Positions 1 to 4,811 of a stretch of DNA of 5,925 bases are shown piece after piece. Source of the DNA: an uncultured Agitococcus sp. (GTDB lineage: Bacteria > Pseudomonadota > Gammaproteobacteria > Pseudomonadales > Moraxellaceae); the NCBI RefSeq assembly GCF_937920075.1, contig NZ_CALETI010000060.1, positions 1 through 5,925 on the forward strand, written 5' to 3'. Positions within the stretch are counted from its first letter, which is position 1. Each line of letters begins with the position of its first letter. The notes under the pieces were generated by a model. That model was not told where the DNA came from and made no database searches. It worked only from the letters and a program-made list of their open reading frames with translations. The position numbers and the translations under genes are program-made.

Positions 1-1172
1 ACCCTTATCCCTTTGAGAAATTAGCGCAATTATTTAAGGGTTTAACACCACCAAGCCATCTTAAAGCAGTGGGTTTGTCGATTGGTGAGCCAAAACATCC
101 TTCCCCTCGTTTTGTCATTGACATTATTAACCAACAAGCCAAACATTTAGCGACTTACCCAAGCACTAAAGGCATTGCCGAATTGCGTCAAGCGATTGCT
201 GGTTGGTTATTGCAACGTTTTAAACTGAGCAGTATTGATGCCGAAAACCAAGTTTTGCCTGTTAATGGTACACGCGAAGCGTTGTTCTCGTTTACTCAGG
301 CGGTCGTGAATCGTCAACACGATAAACCTTTAGTGGTGATGCCAAATCCGTTTTATCAAATTTATGAAGGTGCGGCCTATTTAGCAGGTGCAGAGCCGTA
401 TTACTTATCGTGTCATGCCCATAACCAATTTAGCCCTGATTTTGACAGCGTACCTGCTGAAGTTTGGCAGCGCACCCAATTATTATTTATTTGCTCGCCA
501 GCCAATCCAACAGGTACTGTTTTAGACAAACAAACCTTAAGCAAGTTAATTGCACTCAGTGATCAATATGGCTTTGTCATTGCCTCTGATGAGTGTTATT
601 CCGAAATTTATTTTGACGAAAACACCCCACCCTTAGGTTTATTGCAAGTTTGTGCTGAATTAGGTCGCCACGATTATAAAAATTGTGTGGTGTTTCATTC
701 TTTATCCAAACGCTCAAATTTACCTGGTTTACGCTCAGGCTTTGTGGCAGGTGATGCCCATATTCTCAAGCCGTATTTGTTGTATCGTACCTATCACGGT
801 TCGGCCATGCCTGTTCAACATCAATACGCCTCGATTGCAGCTTGGCAAGACGAACAACACGTCATTGAAAATCGTGAGCAATATCGGCAAAAATTTGCTG
901 ACTTTTATGCTATCGTTCACCCTGTTTTACCGCTCACCATGCCCGATGCAGGATTTTATTTTTGGGCAAAAGTACCTGATGGTTTTACCGACGAAACCTT
1001 TGCTCAGTTTTTATATGAAAAAGCCCATATTACCGTGTTAGCTGGCCGTTATTTAGGTCGCACTGACCATCTTGGCCAAAACCCTGCTCAAAATTATGTG
1101 CGTATGGCGTTGGTTGCCCCTGTTGCTGATTGTGTGGATGCTGCACAGCGAATTGTTAATTTACTGTCATAA
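1..1172 (+). CDS. dapC: N-succinyldiaminopimelate aminotransferase, 5'-truncated by window edge
   Basis: PLP-dependent fold-type I aminotransferase that converts N-succinyl-2-amino-6-ketopimelate to N-succinyl-LL-diaminopimelate, using glutamate as amino donor, in the cytoplasmic succinylase route to lysine and peptidoglycan. The frame is open to the window edge: the first full codon is at base 3 and reads PYPFEKLAQLFKGL, a typical DapC N-terminus, so the GTG at 69 is internal and roughly ten codons are missing. About 389 codons are present, matching a family length near 400. Visible family motifs are NPTG (504-515), the SDECY segment with the PLP-contacting Asp (588-590) and Tyr (597-599), the Schiff-base Lys in SLSKRSNLPGLRSGF (Lys codon 708-710), and the carboxylate-binding Arg in NYVRMAL (1101-1103). 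It ends at TAA 1170-1172, 99 bp before dapD, whose product acts one step earlier. The general aminotransferase fold is certain; the DapC assignment rests on motif context and the dapD neighbour. Confidence 0.93.
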   Translation, partial: PYPFEKLAQLFKGLTPPSHLKAVGLSIGEPKHPSPRFVIDIINQQAKHLATYPSTKGIAELRQAIAGWLLQRFKLSSIDAENQVLPVNGTREALFSFTQAVVNRQHDKPLVVMPNPFYQIYEGAAYLAGAEPYYLSCHAHNQFSPDFDSVPAEVWQRTQLLFICSPANPTGTVLDKQTLSKLIALSDQYGFVIASDECYSEIYFDENTPPLGLLQVCAELGRHDYKNCVVFHSLSKRSNLPGLRSGFVAGDAHILKPYLLYRTYHGSAMPVQHQYASIAAWQDEQHVIENREQYRQKFADFYAIVHPVLPLTMPDAGFYFWAKVPDGFTDETFAQFLYEKAHITVLAGRYLGRTDHLGQNPAQNYVRMALVAPVADCVDAAQRIVNLLS

Positions 1173-1239
1173 AATCCTCCCCACCCCTCCTTTGAAAAGG
1201 AGGGAGTTCCCCCTTTTATAAAGGGGGTTAGGGGGATTT
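1172..1239. repeat. Compound inverted-repeat element between dapC and dapD
   Basis: A 68-bp GC-rich block begins on the last base of the dapC stop codon. Its ends are imperfect inverted copies: AAATCCTCCCC at 1172-1182 against GGGGGATTT at 1231-1239. Inside are two perfect hairpins. CCCTCCTTT (1185-1193) pairs with AAAGGAGGG (1196-1204), and CCCCCTTT (1209-1216) pairs with AAAGGGGG (1220-1227) across a 3-nt loop. The pattern resembles a dispersed REP/MITE-like intergenic repeat; AAATCCCCCTAACCCCC-type elements recur in many bacterial genomes from memory. There is no T tract after the hairpins, so it is not a classical intrinsic terminator, though it may attenuate dapC-to-dapD read-through or stabilise the dapC 3' end. 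The structure is seen directly; the dispersed nature is inferred. Confidence 0.75.
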
Positions 1240-1271
1240 CAAATAAGTGTTATTTAATTAGGAGAAAATCC

Positions 1272-2093
1272 ATGTCCCTTTCCGATATTATTGTTCAAGC
1301 TTTTGAAGACCGCTTACAGTTTAGCCCAACAAATGCCCCACAAGATGTGCGTGATGCGGTGGCTGAAGCCATTCAATTATTAGATAGCGGCAAAGCTCGT
1401 GTTGCCGAAAAAGTAAACGGTGAATGGGTTGTTAATCAATGGTTAAAAAAGGCTGTGTTGTTATCTTTCCGCTTAAATGACAACGAGCCTTTGTCTGGCG
1501 GCAGTGCGATTCAGTTTTATGACAAAGTACCAACCAAATTTGCCGACTGGACAGCCGAACAGTTTAAAGAGTCTGGTATTCGTGTTGTGCCACCTGCCAC
1601 TGCTCGTCGTGGTAGTTTTATTGCACGTAACGTGGTGTTGATGCCTTCTTATGTCAATATTGGTGCTTATGTCGATGAAGGTTCTATGGTTGATACATGG
1701 GCAACCGTCGGCTCTTGTGCACAAATTGGTAAAAACGTGCATTTATCAGGTGGTGTAGGTATTGGTGGTGTGTTAGAGCCATTACAAGCCAATCCAACCA
1801 TTATTGAAGACAATTGCTTTATTGGCGCACGCTCCGAAGTGGTTGAAGGTGTGATTGTTGAAGAAGGCTCAGTGTTGTCAATGGGCGTGTATATTGGTCA
1901 ATCTACCAAAATTTATGACCGTGAAACAGGCGAAATTCACTATGGTCGTGTGCCTGCGGGTTCTGTGGTGGTTTCTGGTTCTTTACCGTCAAAATGTGGC
2001 AAATACAGCTTATATGCTGCCATTATTGTTAAAAAAGTTGACGCTCAAACCCGTAGCAAAGTGGGCTTAAATGAATTGTTGCGTGTTGATTAA
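1272..2093 (+). CDS. dapD: 2,3,4,5-tetrahydropyridine-2,6-dicarboxylate N-succinyltransferase
   Basis: Transfers succinyl from succinyl-CoA to tetrahydrodipicolinate, the committing step of the succinylase branch of diaminopimelate/lysine synthesis; a cytoplasmic homotrimer in characterised members. The 273-aa product matches E. coli DapD (274 aa) nearly word for word through the core: NQWLKKAVLLSFR (55-67), RVVPPA (104-109), MPSYVNIGAYVDEG (124-137), MVDTWATVGSCAQIGKNVHL (139-158) and GVGIGGVLEPLQANP (161-175). The N-terminal part is the helical domain. Residues from about 105 to 240 carry the hexapeptide-repeat left-handed beta-helix, and the C-terminus VGLNELLRVD is family-typical. Asp141 and Glu189 occupy the positions implicated in catalysis in mycobacterial DapD. 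The start is fixed by AGGAG at 1260-1264, 7 nt before ATG. It lies between dapC and the yffB-like gene in the same direction, with repeat elements in both gaps, so they may form an interrupted operon. Confidence 0.98.
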   Translation: MSLSDIIVQAFEDRLQFSPTNAPQDVRDAVAEAIQLLDSGKARVAEKVNGEWVVNQWLKKAVLLSFRLNDNEPLSGGSAIQFYDKVPTKFADWTAEQFKESGIRVVPPATARRGSFIARNVVLMPSYVNIGAYVDEGSMVDTWATVGSCAQIGKNVHLSGGVGIGGVLEPLQANPTIIEDNCFIGARSEVVEGVIVEEGSVLSMGVYIGQSTKIYDRETGEIHYGRVPAGSVVVSGSLPSKCGKYSLYAAIIVKKVDAQTRSKVGLNELLRVD

Positions 2094-2100
2094 GTGAGAC

Positions 2101-2133
2101 CTCACCCTAGCCCTCTCCTAGCAGGAGAGGGAA
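2101..2133. repeat. REP-like hairpin repeat downstream of dapD
   Basis: Just after the dapD stop, CTCACCCTAGCCCTCTCC is followed by a perfect 9-bp hairpin: CCCTCTCCT (2111-2119), loop AGC, AGGAGAGGG (2123-2131). A small flanking palindrome, GTGAG (2094-2098) and CTCAC (2101-2105), precedes it. The CTCACCC(T)AGCCCTCTCC...GGAGAGGG(A) pattern is familiar from memory as a widespread intergenic repeat in proteobacteria. No T run follows, so termination is not predicted strongly. It may act as a 3'-end stabiliser or attenuator between dapD and the next gene. It differs in sequence from the element after dapC. Confidence 0.7.
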
Positions 2134-2172
2134 CACCATCGCCAAAAAAAGTATTTGTAGGACAAGCAAAAT

Positions 2173-2547
2173 ATGCTCACCATTTATGGCATTAAAAACT
2201 GTGACACCATGAAAAAAGCTTTTAGATGGCTAGACGGTCAAGGCATTGCTTATCAATTTCATGATTATAAAAAAGCAGCTTTAGATGAAAAGACCTTAGA
2301 TGATTGGTTAAATCGTGTGGGTTGGCAAGCGATTGTCAATCAAAAAGGCACAACATGGCGCAAGTTGGCTTTGGATAAAAATACCTTAGATAATCAAAGT
2401 ATTAAACCAATTATTTTGCAAAATTTAAGCATGATTAAACGGCCTTTGTTGGTGTTGGATAATAACGATATTGTGTTGGGCTTTGATGTGGAACAATGGC
2501 AACATTTCGCCCCTTCGACTATGCTCAGGGCTGGCCAAGCTCAATGA
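2173..2547 (+). CDS. yffB: ArsC/Spx-family thioredoxin-fold reductase, YffB-like
   Basis: Small thioredoxin-fold protein of the ArsC/Spx superfamily, 124 aa (E. coli YffB is about 118). The N-terminal YGIKNCDTMKKAFRWL (5-20) carries a single family cysteine, Cys10, followed by Asp-Thr rather than a second Cys. The other YffB hallmarks are FHDYKK (29-34), GTTWRKL (59-65), IKRPLLV (88-94) and LGFD (102-105). The exact reaction of this subfamily is poorly defined. A glutathione-linked thiol role has been proposed, and arsenate reduction should not be assumed. The start is ATG 2173 with AGGA at 2159-2162. In E. coli yffB lies next to dapE; here it follows dapD, consistent with the recurring link to diaminopimelate genes. 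The last ~11 residues (PSTMLRAGQAQ) extend past the normal family end and are encoded largely by a repeat-like sequence at 2511-2530, which suggests an altered C-terminus. Confidence 0.93.
   Translation: MLTIYGIKNCDTMKKAFRWLDGQGIAYQFHDYKKAALDEKTLDDWLNRVGWQAIVNQKGTTWRKLALDKNTLDNQSIKPIILQNLSMIKRPLLVLDNNDIVLGFDVEQWQHFAPSTMLRAGQAQ
2511..2530. repeat. Repeat-like element inside the 3' end of yffB
   Basis: The 20-bp CCCTTCGACTATGCTCAGGG has CCCT/AGGG ends and is locally GC-richer than the surrounding AT-leaning gene. It closely resembles, from memory, the CCCTTCGACTACGCTCAGGG-type intergenic repeat found in many bacterial genomes. Here it is translated, supplying most of the unusual C-terminal tail of the YffB-like protein before the TGA at 2545-2547. 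Only the local sequence is seen; copy number elsewhere in the genome is not visible. Confidence 0.5.
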
Positions 2548-2556
2548 CCATTTTTT
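2532..2556 (+). terminator. Weak candidate terminator after yffB
   Basis: TGGCC (2532-2536) can pair with GACCA (2546-2550) with one C-A mismatch, and TTTTTT follows directly at 2551-2556. The stem is short and overlaps the yffB stop codon. The T run is the main support. The following 217-bp non-coding stretch fits an end of the transcription unit here. Confidence 0.25.
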
Positions 2557-2590
2557 GTGATTAAATTTATTCCTAATTTAGCCTTCATAT

Positions 2591-2649
2591 ATGCAGCATT
2601 GCATCATTTTTAACGATAAAATATAAAAATTCGGTGCATTATGCTACCG
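2591..2649. other. Two small palindromes in the yffB to 156-aa gene interval
   Basis: The 217-bp gap at 2548-2764 has no gene. It contains ATGCA-GCAT-TGCAT (2591-2604), and the near-perfect palindrome CGGT-GCAT-T-ATGC-T-ACCG (2632-2649, one extra T in the right arm). The second has too small a centre for an RNA hairpin and looks more like a two-fold DNA-binding site. The regulator is unknown. The GGTGCA half resembles an NtrC half-site, but orientation and spacing do not match. Confidence 0.25.
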
Positions 2650-2740
2650 CTAATGACACCCTACTACATTAAGTTTAACAAACGTCATCCACAGTTGACA
2701 GACACCCCATACTTCGCCACTATTTCATTTTTTTAGTCTC

Positions 2741-2746
2741 TATAAT
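2741..2746 (+). promoter_or_regulatory. Candidate -10 box upstream of the 156-aa gene
   Basis: A perfect TATAAT sits 18 nt before the GTG start at 2765. The predicted start of transcription (about 2753) would fall within the AAGGAA ribosome-binding sequence at 2751-2756, giving almost no leader, and no TTGACA-like -35 lies at 16-18 bp spacing. The TTGACA at 2695-2700 is about 40 bp away, too far to be its partner. Weak support. Confidence 0.25.
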
Positions 2747-2764
2747 AAATAAGGAACAATAAAC

Positions 2765-3235
2765 GTGGCGGCATTTAATCGCGATCATTTAATTATTGGT
2801 GCATTGGGTTTTGTATTAGGTAGTGTTGTCACCACAGCCAGCATTACCGCCGTATTAATGACCCAACAAAAAGAAGAAAAAGTGTGTCCACCTGTCACTG
2901 CCATTGTTGCCCCTAGTGCGAGCGTCGAAGCTGCCCCTGCAACAACCGAAACAACAGCCACTACACCGCCACCCGTTGCCATGCCTACACCTGCCTCAAT
3001 AACGCCTACGGTTGCTCCCACCCCTAAAACTACAACCCCACCACCGCCACCTGTAAATACCGCTAAAATTAAAGGACTTGCAGGTGAAGAAGCAGAACGT
3101 GTTGTTGAAAATCAAAAGAACCTTGAAGACCGCAAAAAAAATCTTGAATCACAACTCAAAGACAGCAACGAAATTGTGAGGCTTAAAGAGCAACAAATTA
3201 AAGAATTAGAAGCGAAACTAAAACAAGCTCCATAA
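2765..3235 (+). CDS. Hypothetical single-pass membrane protein with Pro-rich linker and coiled coil
   Basis: I do not recognise this 156-aa protein. It starts at GTG 2765, supported by AAGGAA at 2751-2756 eight nt upstream. Residues about 9-32 form one hydrophobic helix (LIIGALGFVLGSVVTTASI and onward) with no lipobox and no obvious cleavage site, so it is probably a membrane anchor. Residues 41-98 are a low-complexity Pro/Thr/Ala/Val linker that includes PPPV (68-71) and five consecutive prolines (92-96). Residues about 105-153 are highly charged and probably a coiled coil, with leucines at 120, 127, 131, 140, 148 and 152. The likely topology is N-in with the linker and coil in the periplasm, but the flanking charges are weak. 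The layout suggests a spacer or scaffold protein; no catalytic motif is visible. It precedes amtB by 195 bp, and amtB has its own promoter, so a functional link is unproven. Confidence 0.8.
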   Translation: MAAFNRDHLIIGALGFVLGSVVTTASITAVLMTQQKEEKVCPPVTAIVAPSASVEAAPATTETTATTPPPVAMPTPASITPTVAPTPKTTTPPPPPVNTAKIKGLAGEEAERVVENQKNLEDRKKNLESQLKDSNEIVRLKEQQIKELEAKLKQAP

Positions 3236-3245
3236 AAATGCACAA

Positions 3246-3293
3246 GCCCTATAATGGCGCAAAATGTTTCATTATAGGGCATACGCCATTTTG
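3246..3293. repeat. Overlapping inverted repeats able to form alternative hairpins
   Basis: A perfect 11-bp inverted repeat, GCCCTATAATG (3246-3256) with CATTATAGGGC (3270-3280), encloses a 13-nt loop 10 bp after the 156-aa gene. Two further complementary pairs overlap it. AATGGCG (3253-3259) matches CGCCATT (3284-3290), and CAAAATG (3260-3266) matches CATTTTG (3287-3293). The first and second share bases 3253-3256, and the second and third share 3287-3290, so they exclude each other at those bases. No T tract follows, so this is not a standard terminator. It could be a 3'-end stabiliser, a factor-dependent terminator or an operator. Confidence 0.6.
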
Positions 3294-3353
3294 AGCAAAT
3301 GTGAACCAATTAACAAAAAATCAAACAACCCCATCTCAAAAATAAAATAACCC

Positions 3354-3380
3354 ATTGTTTTATAAAATTTTTATAACAAT
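3354..3380. promoter_or_regulatory. AT-rich inverted repeat abutting the sigma-54 promoter
   Basis: ATTGTT (3354-3359) and AACAAT (3375-3380) are perfect inverted arms, continued inward by ATAAAA and TTTTAT after a 2-nt bulge on the left side. The repeat ends on the first base of the -24 region. It may be a binding site or a bendable AT tract helping an upstream activator reach the polymerase. No IHF consensus (WATCAANNNNTTR) was found in it. Confidence 0.35.
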
Positions 3381-3397
3381 TGGCATAACGATTGCTT
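3380..3397 (+). promoter_or_regulatory. Sigma-54 (-24/-12) promoter of amtB
   Basis: TTGGCATAACGATTGCTT matches the RpoN consensus (TTGGCAC-N5-TTGCT) with the invariant GG (3382-3383) and GC (3394-3395) exactly 10 bp apart. Predicted transcription start is near 3407, giving a leader of about 24 nt to the ATG at 3431. The location directly upstream of an ammonium channel gene is the classic setting for NtrC-activated, nitrogen-limitation expression. No good NtrC enhancer (TGCACC-N5-GGTGCA) was seen upstream in the window by eye. Confidence 0.85.
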
Positions 3398-3416
3398 TAC
3401 ACCAAACATAACCAAC

Positions 3417-3421
3417 GGGGG
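3417..3421 (+). promoter_or_regulatory. Ribosome binding site deciding the amtB start
   Basis: GGGGG followed by TTT lies 9 nt before ATG 3431 and only 3 nt before the in-frame ATG at 3425. The spacing favours 3431. Because transcription is predicted to begin near 3407, any start upstream of that, such as the TTG at 3392 inside the promoter, cannot be used from this promoter. Confidence 0.6.
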
Positions 3422-3430
3422 TTTATGTTT

Positions 3431-4747
3431 ATGAATCGTTATATTTATTATGTTGCATTACTGTTTTGCTCATCCAATGCTTTCGCTGAAACATCTATTG
3501 CCGATGTTTCCACTTCATTAAATACCGTCTGGTTAATGACTGCTTCTGCCTTAGTATTTTTAATGCAGGCAGGATTTGCCTTAGTTGAGGGCGGCATGGC
3601 ACGCAGTAAAAATGCGGTCAATGTCATTATGAAAAACTACATGGACTGTTGTATTGGTGGTGTCATTTTTTGGTTTTTAGGCTTTGGCTTAATGTTTGGT
3701 GCAAATCAAACTGGTTGGTTTGGCACAGATTTATTTATGCTCAGCAATGGCAGTCATTGGGATTATAGCTTTTTATTATTCCAAATGATGTTTGCTGCAA
3801 CGGCTACCACTATTGTTTCTGGTGCAATGGCTGAGCGTATGCGTTATAGCGCGTACTTAATTGGTGCTTGTTTAATTACCGCCTTTATTTATCCAGTTTT
3901 TGGCAGTTGGGCATGGGGAGCATATAGCTCTGGCACTGGCTGGTTAAAAGAATTGGGCTTTATCGACTTTGCAGGCTCTACCGTTGTTCACTCCATTGGT
4001 GGCTGGTGTGCTTTGGCTGGAATTATGATCCTTGGCCCACGTTTAGGCCGTTTTGGTAGCGATGGCAGCTCTCGGCCAATTGCAGGTCACAATTTAAGTT
4101 TAGTGGCTTTAGGTGGCTTTTTATTGTGGTTTGGCTGGTTTGGTTTTAACGGTGGCTCAACCTTAGTGGGTGATGCCAGTATTGGCAAAATCATTTTAAA
4201 CACGCACTTAGCCGCTTGTGCAGGTGCAACAGGTGTTGCAGTGTTTAGTTGGATTTTGAATCGTCCCGTTTTATTAACTAGCACAGTCAATGGCTCTTTA
4301 GGTGGCTTAGTGGCAGTGACCGCTGGTTGTGCAACGATGGATCCACAATTTGCGATTGTGACAGGTATTATTGCTGGTGGCGTTACCTTAGTAGGCCCTA
4401 CGTTATTAGCTAAATTTCGTTTGGATGATGTGGTGGATGCCGTCAGCGTGCATGGTTTTTGCGGTGCATGGGGAACATTAGCCGCAGGTTTATTTTATGC
4501 AGGTGATTTGTTTAATGGTCAACGTGTGATGATTCAAGCATTAGGGATTGCTGTTGCTTTTGTTTGGGGCTTTGGTTTGTCATGGTTGATGTACACCGCA
4601 ATTGATAAAGTGATTGGTTTACGTGCTAGCCCATTACATGAACAACGTGGCTTGGACTATACCGAACATGCCGAAATCGGTTATCCCGAATTTCAACATC
4701 AAAAGTTATTCAACAGCGAGAATTTAGCCTCTCGGGGTGAATTGTAA
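3431..4747 (+). CDS. amtB: Ammonium transporter/channel, Amt family
   Basis: Inner-membrane channel that takes up ammonium when nitrogen is scarce; Amt proteins are trimers gated by a PII protein. With the start at 3431 the product is 438 aa and opens with a signal peptide, MNRYIYYVALLFCSSNAFA, likely cleaved before Glu20, as in other bacterial Amt proteins. About eleven membrane helices follow. Key pore residues align with E. coli AmtB: Phe121 and Phe239 (gate), Trp162 and Ser243 (recruitment site), Asp179, and the twin histidines His187 (DFAGSTVVH) and His341 (VVDAVSVHGFCGAWG). ARSKNAVNVIMKNYMD (57-72) is a strong family signature. The cytoplasmic tail keeps GLDYTEHAEIGYPEF (407-421), the conserved region used for GlnK control. 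Expression is predicted to be sigma-54 dependent. glnK, normally paired with amtB, is absent from both sides here, so the PII partner must be encoded elsewhere. Confidence 0.97.
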   Translation: MNRYIYYVALLFCSSNAFAETSIADVSTSLNTVWLMTASALVFLMQAGFALVEGGMARSKNAVNVIMKNYMDCCIGGVIFWFLGFGLMFGANQTGWFGTDLFMLSNGSHWDYSFLLFQMMFAATATTIVSGAMAERMRYSAYLIGACLITAFIYPVFGSWAWGAYSSGTGWLKELGFIDFAGSTVVHSIGGWCALAGIMILGPRLGRFGSDGSSRPIAGHNLSLVALGGFLLWFGWFGFNGGSTLVGDASIGKIILNTHLAACAGATGVAVFSWILNRPVLLTSTVNGSLGGLVAVTAGCATMDPQFAIVTGIIAGGVTLVGPTLLAKFRLDDVVDAVSVHGFCGAWGTLAAGLFYAGDLFNGQRVMIQALGIAVAFVWGFGLSWLMYTAIDKVIGLRASPLHEQRGLDYTEHAEIGYPEFQHQKLFNSENLASRGEL

Positions 4748-4767
4748 TCTAATCAATCAAACTTCAT

Positions 4768-4796
4768 GTTTGTTGTTAATCCACTTAACAACAAAC
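4768..4796 (+). repeat. Perfect 12-bp hairpin between amtB and the next gene
   Basis: GTTTGTTGTTAA (4768-4779) pairs perfectly with TTAACAACAAAC (4785-4796) around the 5-nt loop TCCAC. It lies 20 bp after the amtB stop and ends four bases before the GAGGT ribosome-binding sequence (4801-4805) of the downstream gene. It lacks a following T tract, so it is not a good intrinsic terminator. It may instead protect the amtB mRNA 3' end, separate expression of the two genes, or serve as an operator in DNA form. Confidence 0.65.
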
Positions 4797-4811
4797 TCGC
4801 GAGGTCTGTCT

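Noticed and set aside
69..71. GTG at 69 as the dapC start
   Set aside because: The frame is open to base 3 and encodes the family-typical PYPFEKL segment, so the real start is before the window.
2633..2648. Possible NtrC site formed by GGTGCA and TGCTACC
   Set aside because: The half-sites are in the wrong order for the TGCACC-N5-GGTGCA consensus, and the site is over 700 bp from the amtB promoter.
2695..2700. Perfect TTGACA as a -35 box
   Set aside because: No acceptable -10 hexamer lies 16-18 bp downstream; the TATAAT at 2741 is about 40 bp away.
2785..3021. Minus-strand open frame opposite the 156-aa gene, Ala/Val/Gly rich
   Set aside because: It is the antisense shadow of the Pro/Thr/Ala linker, with no ribosome binding site or family resemblance.
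3392..3430. TTG-initiated N-terminal extension of amtB
   Set aside because: It lies within the sigma-54 promoter, upstream of the predicted transcription start, and would mask the signal peptide.
4737..4811. GTG-initiated extension of the 221-aa protein overlapping the end of amtB
   Set aside because: There is no ribosome binding site, it translates through the hairpin at 4768-4796, and a good GAGGT-ATG lies at 4801-4814.
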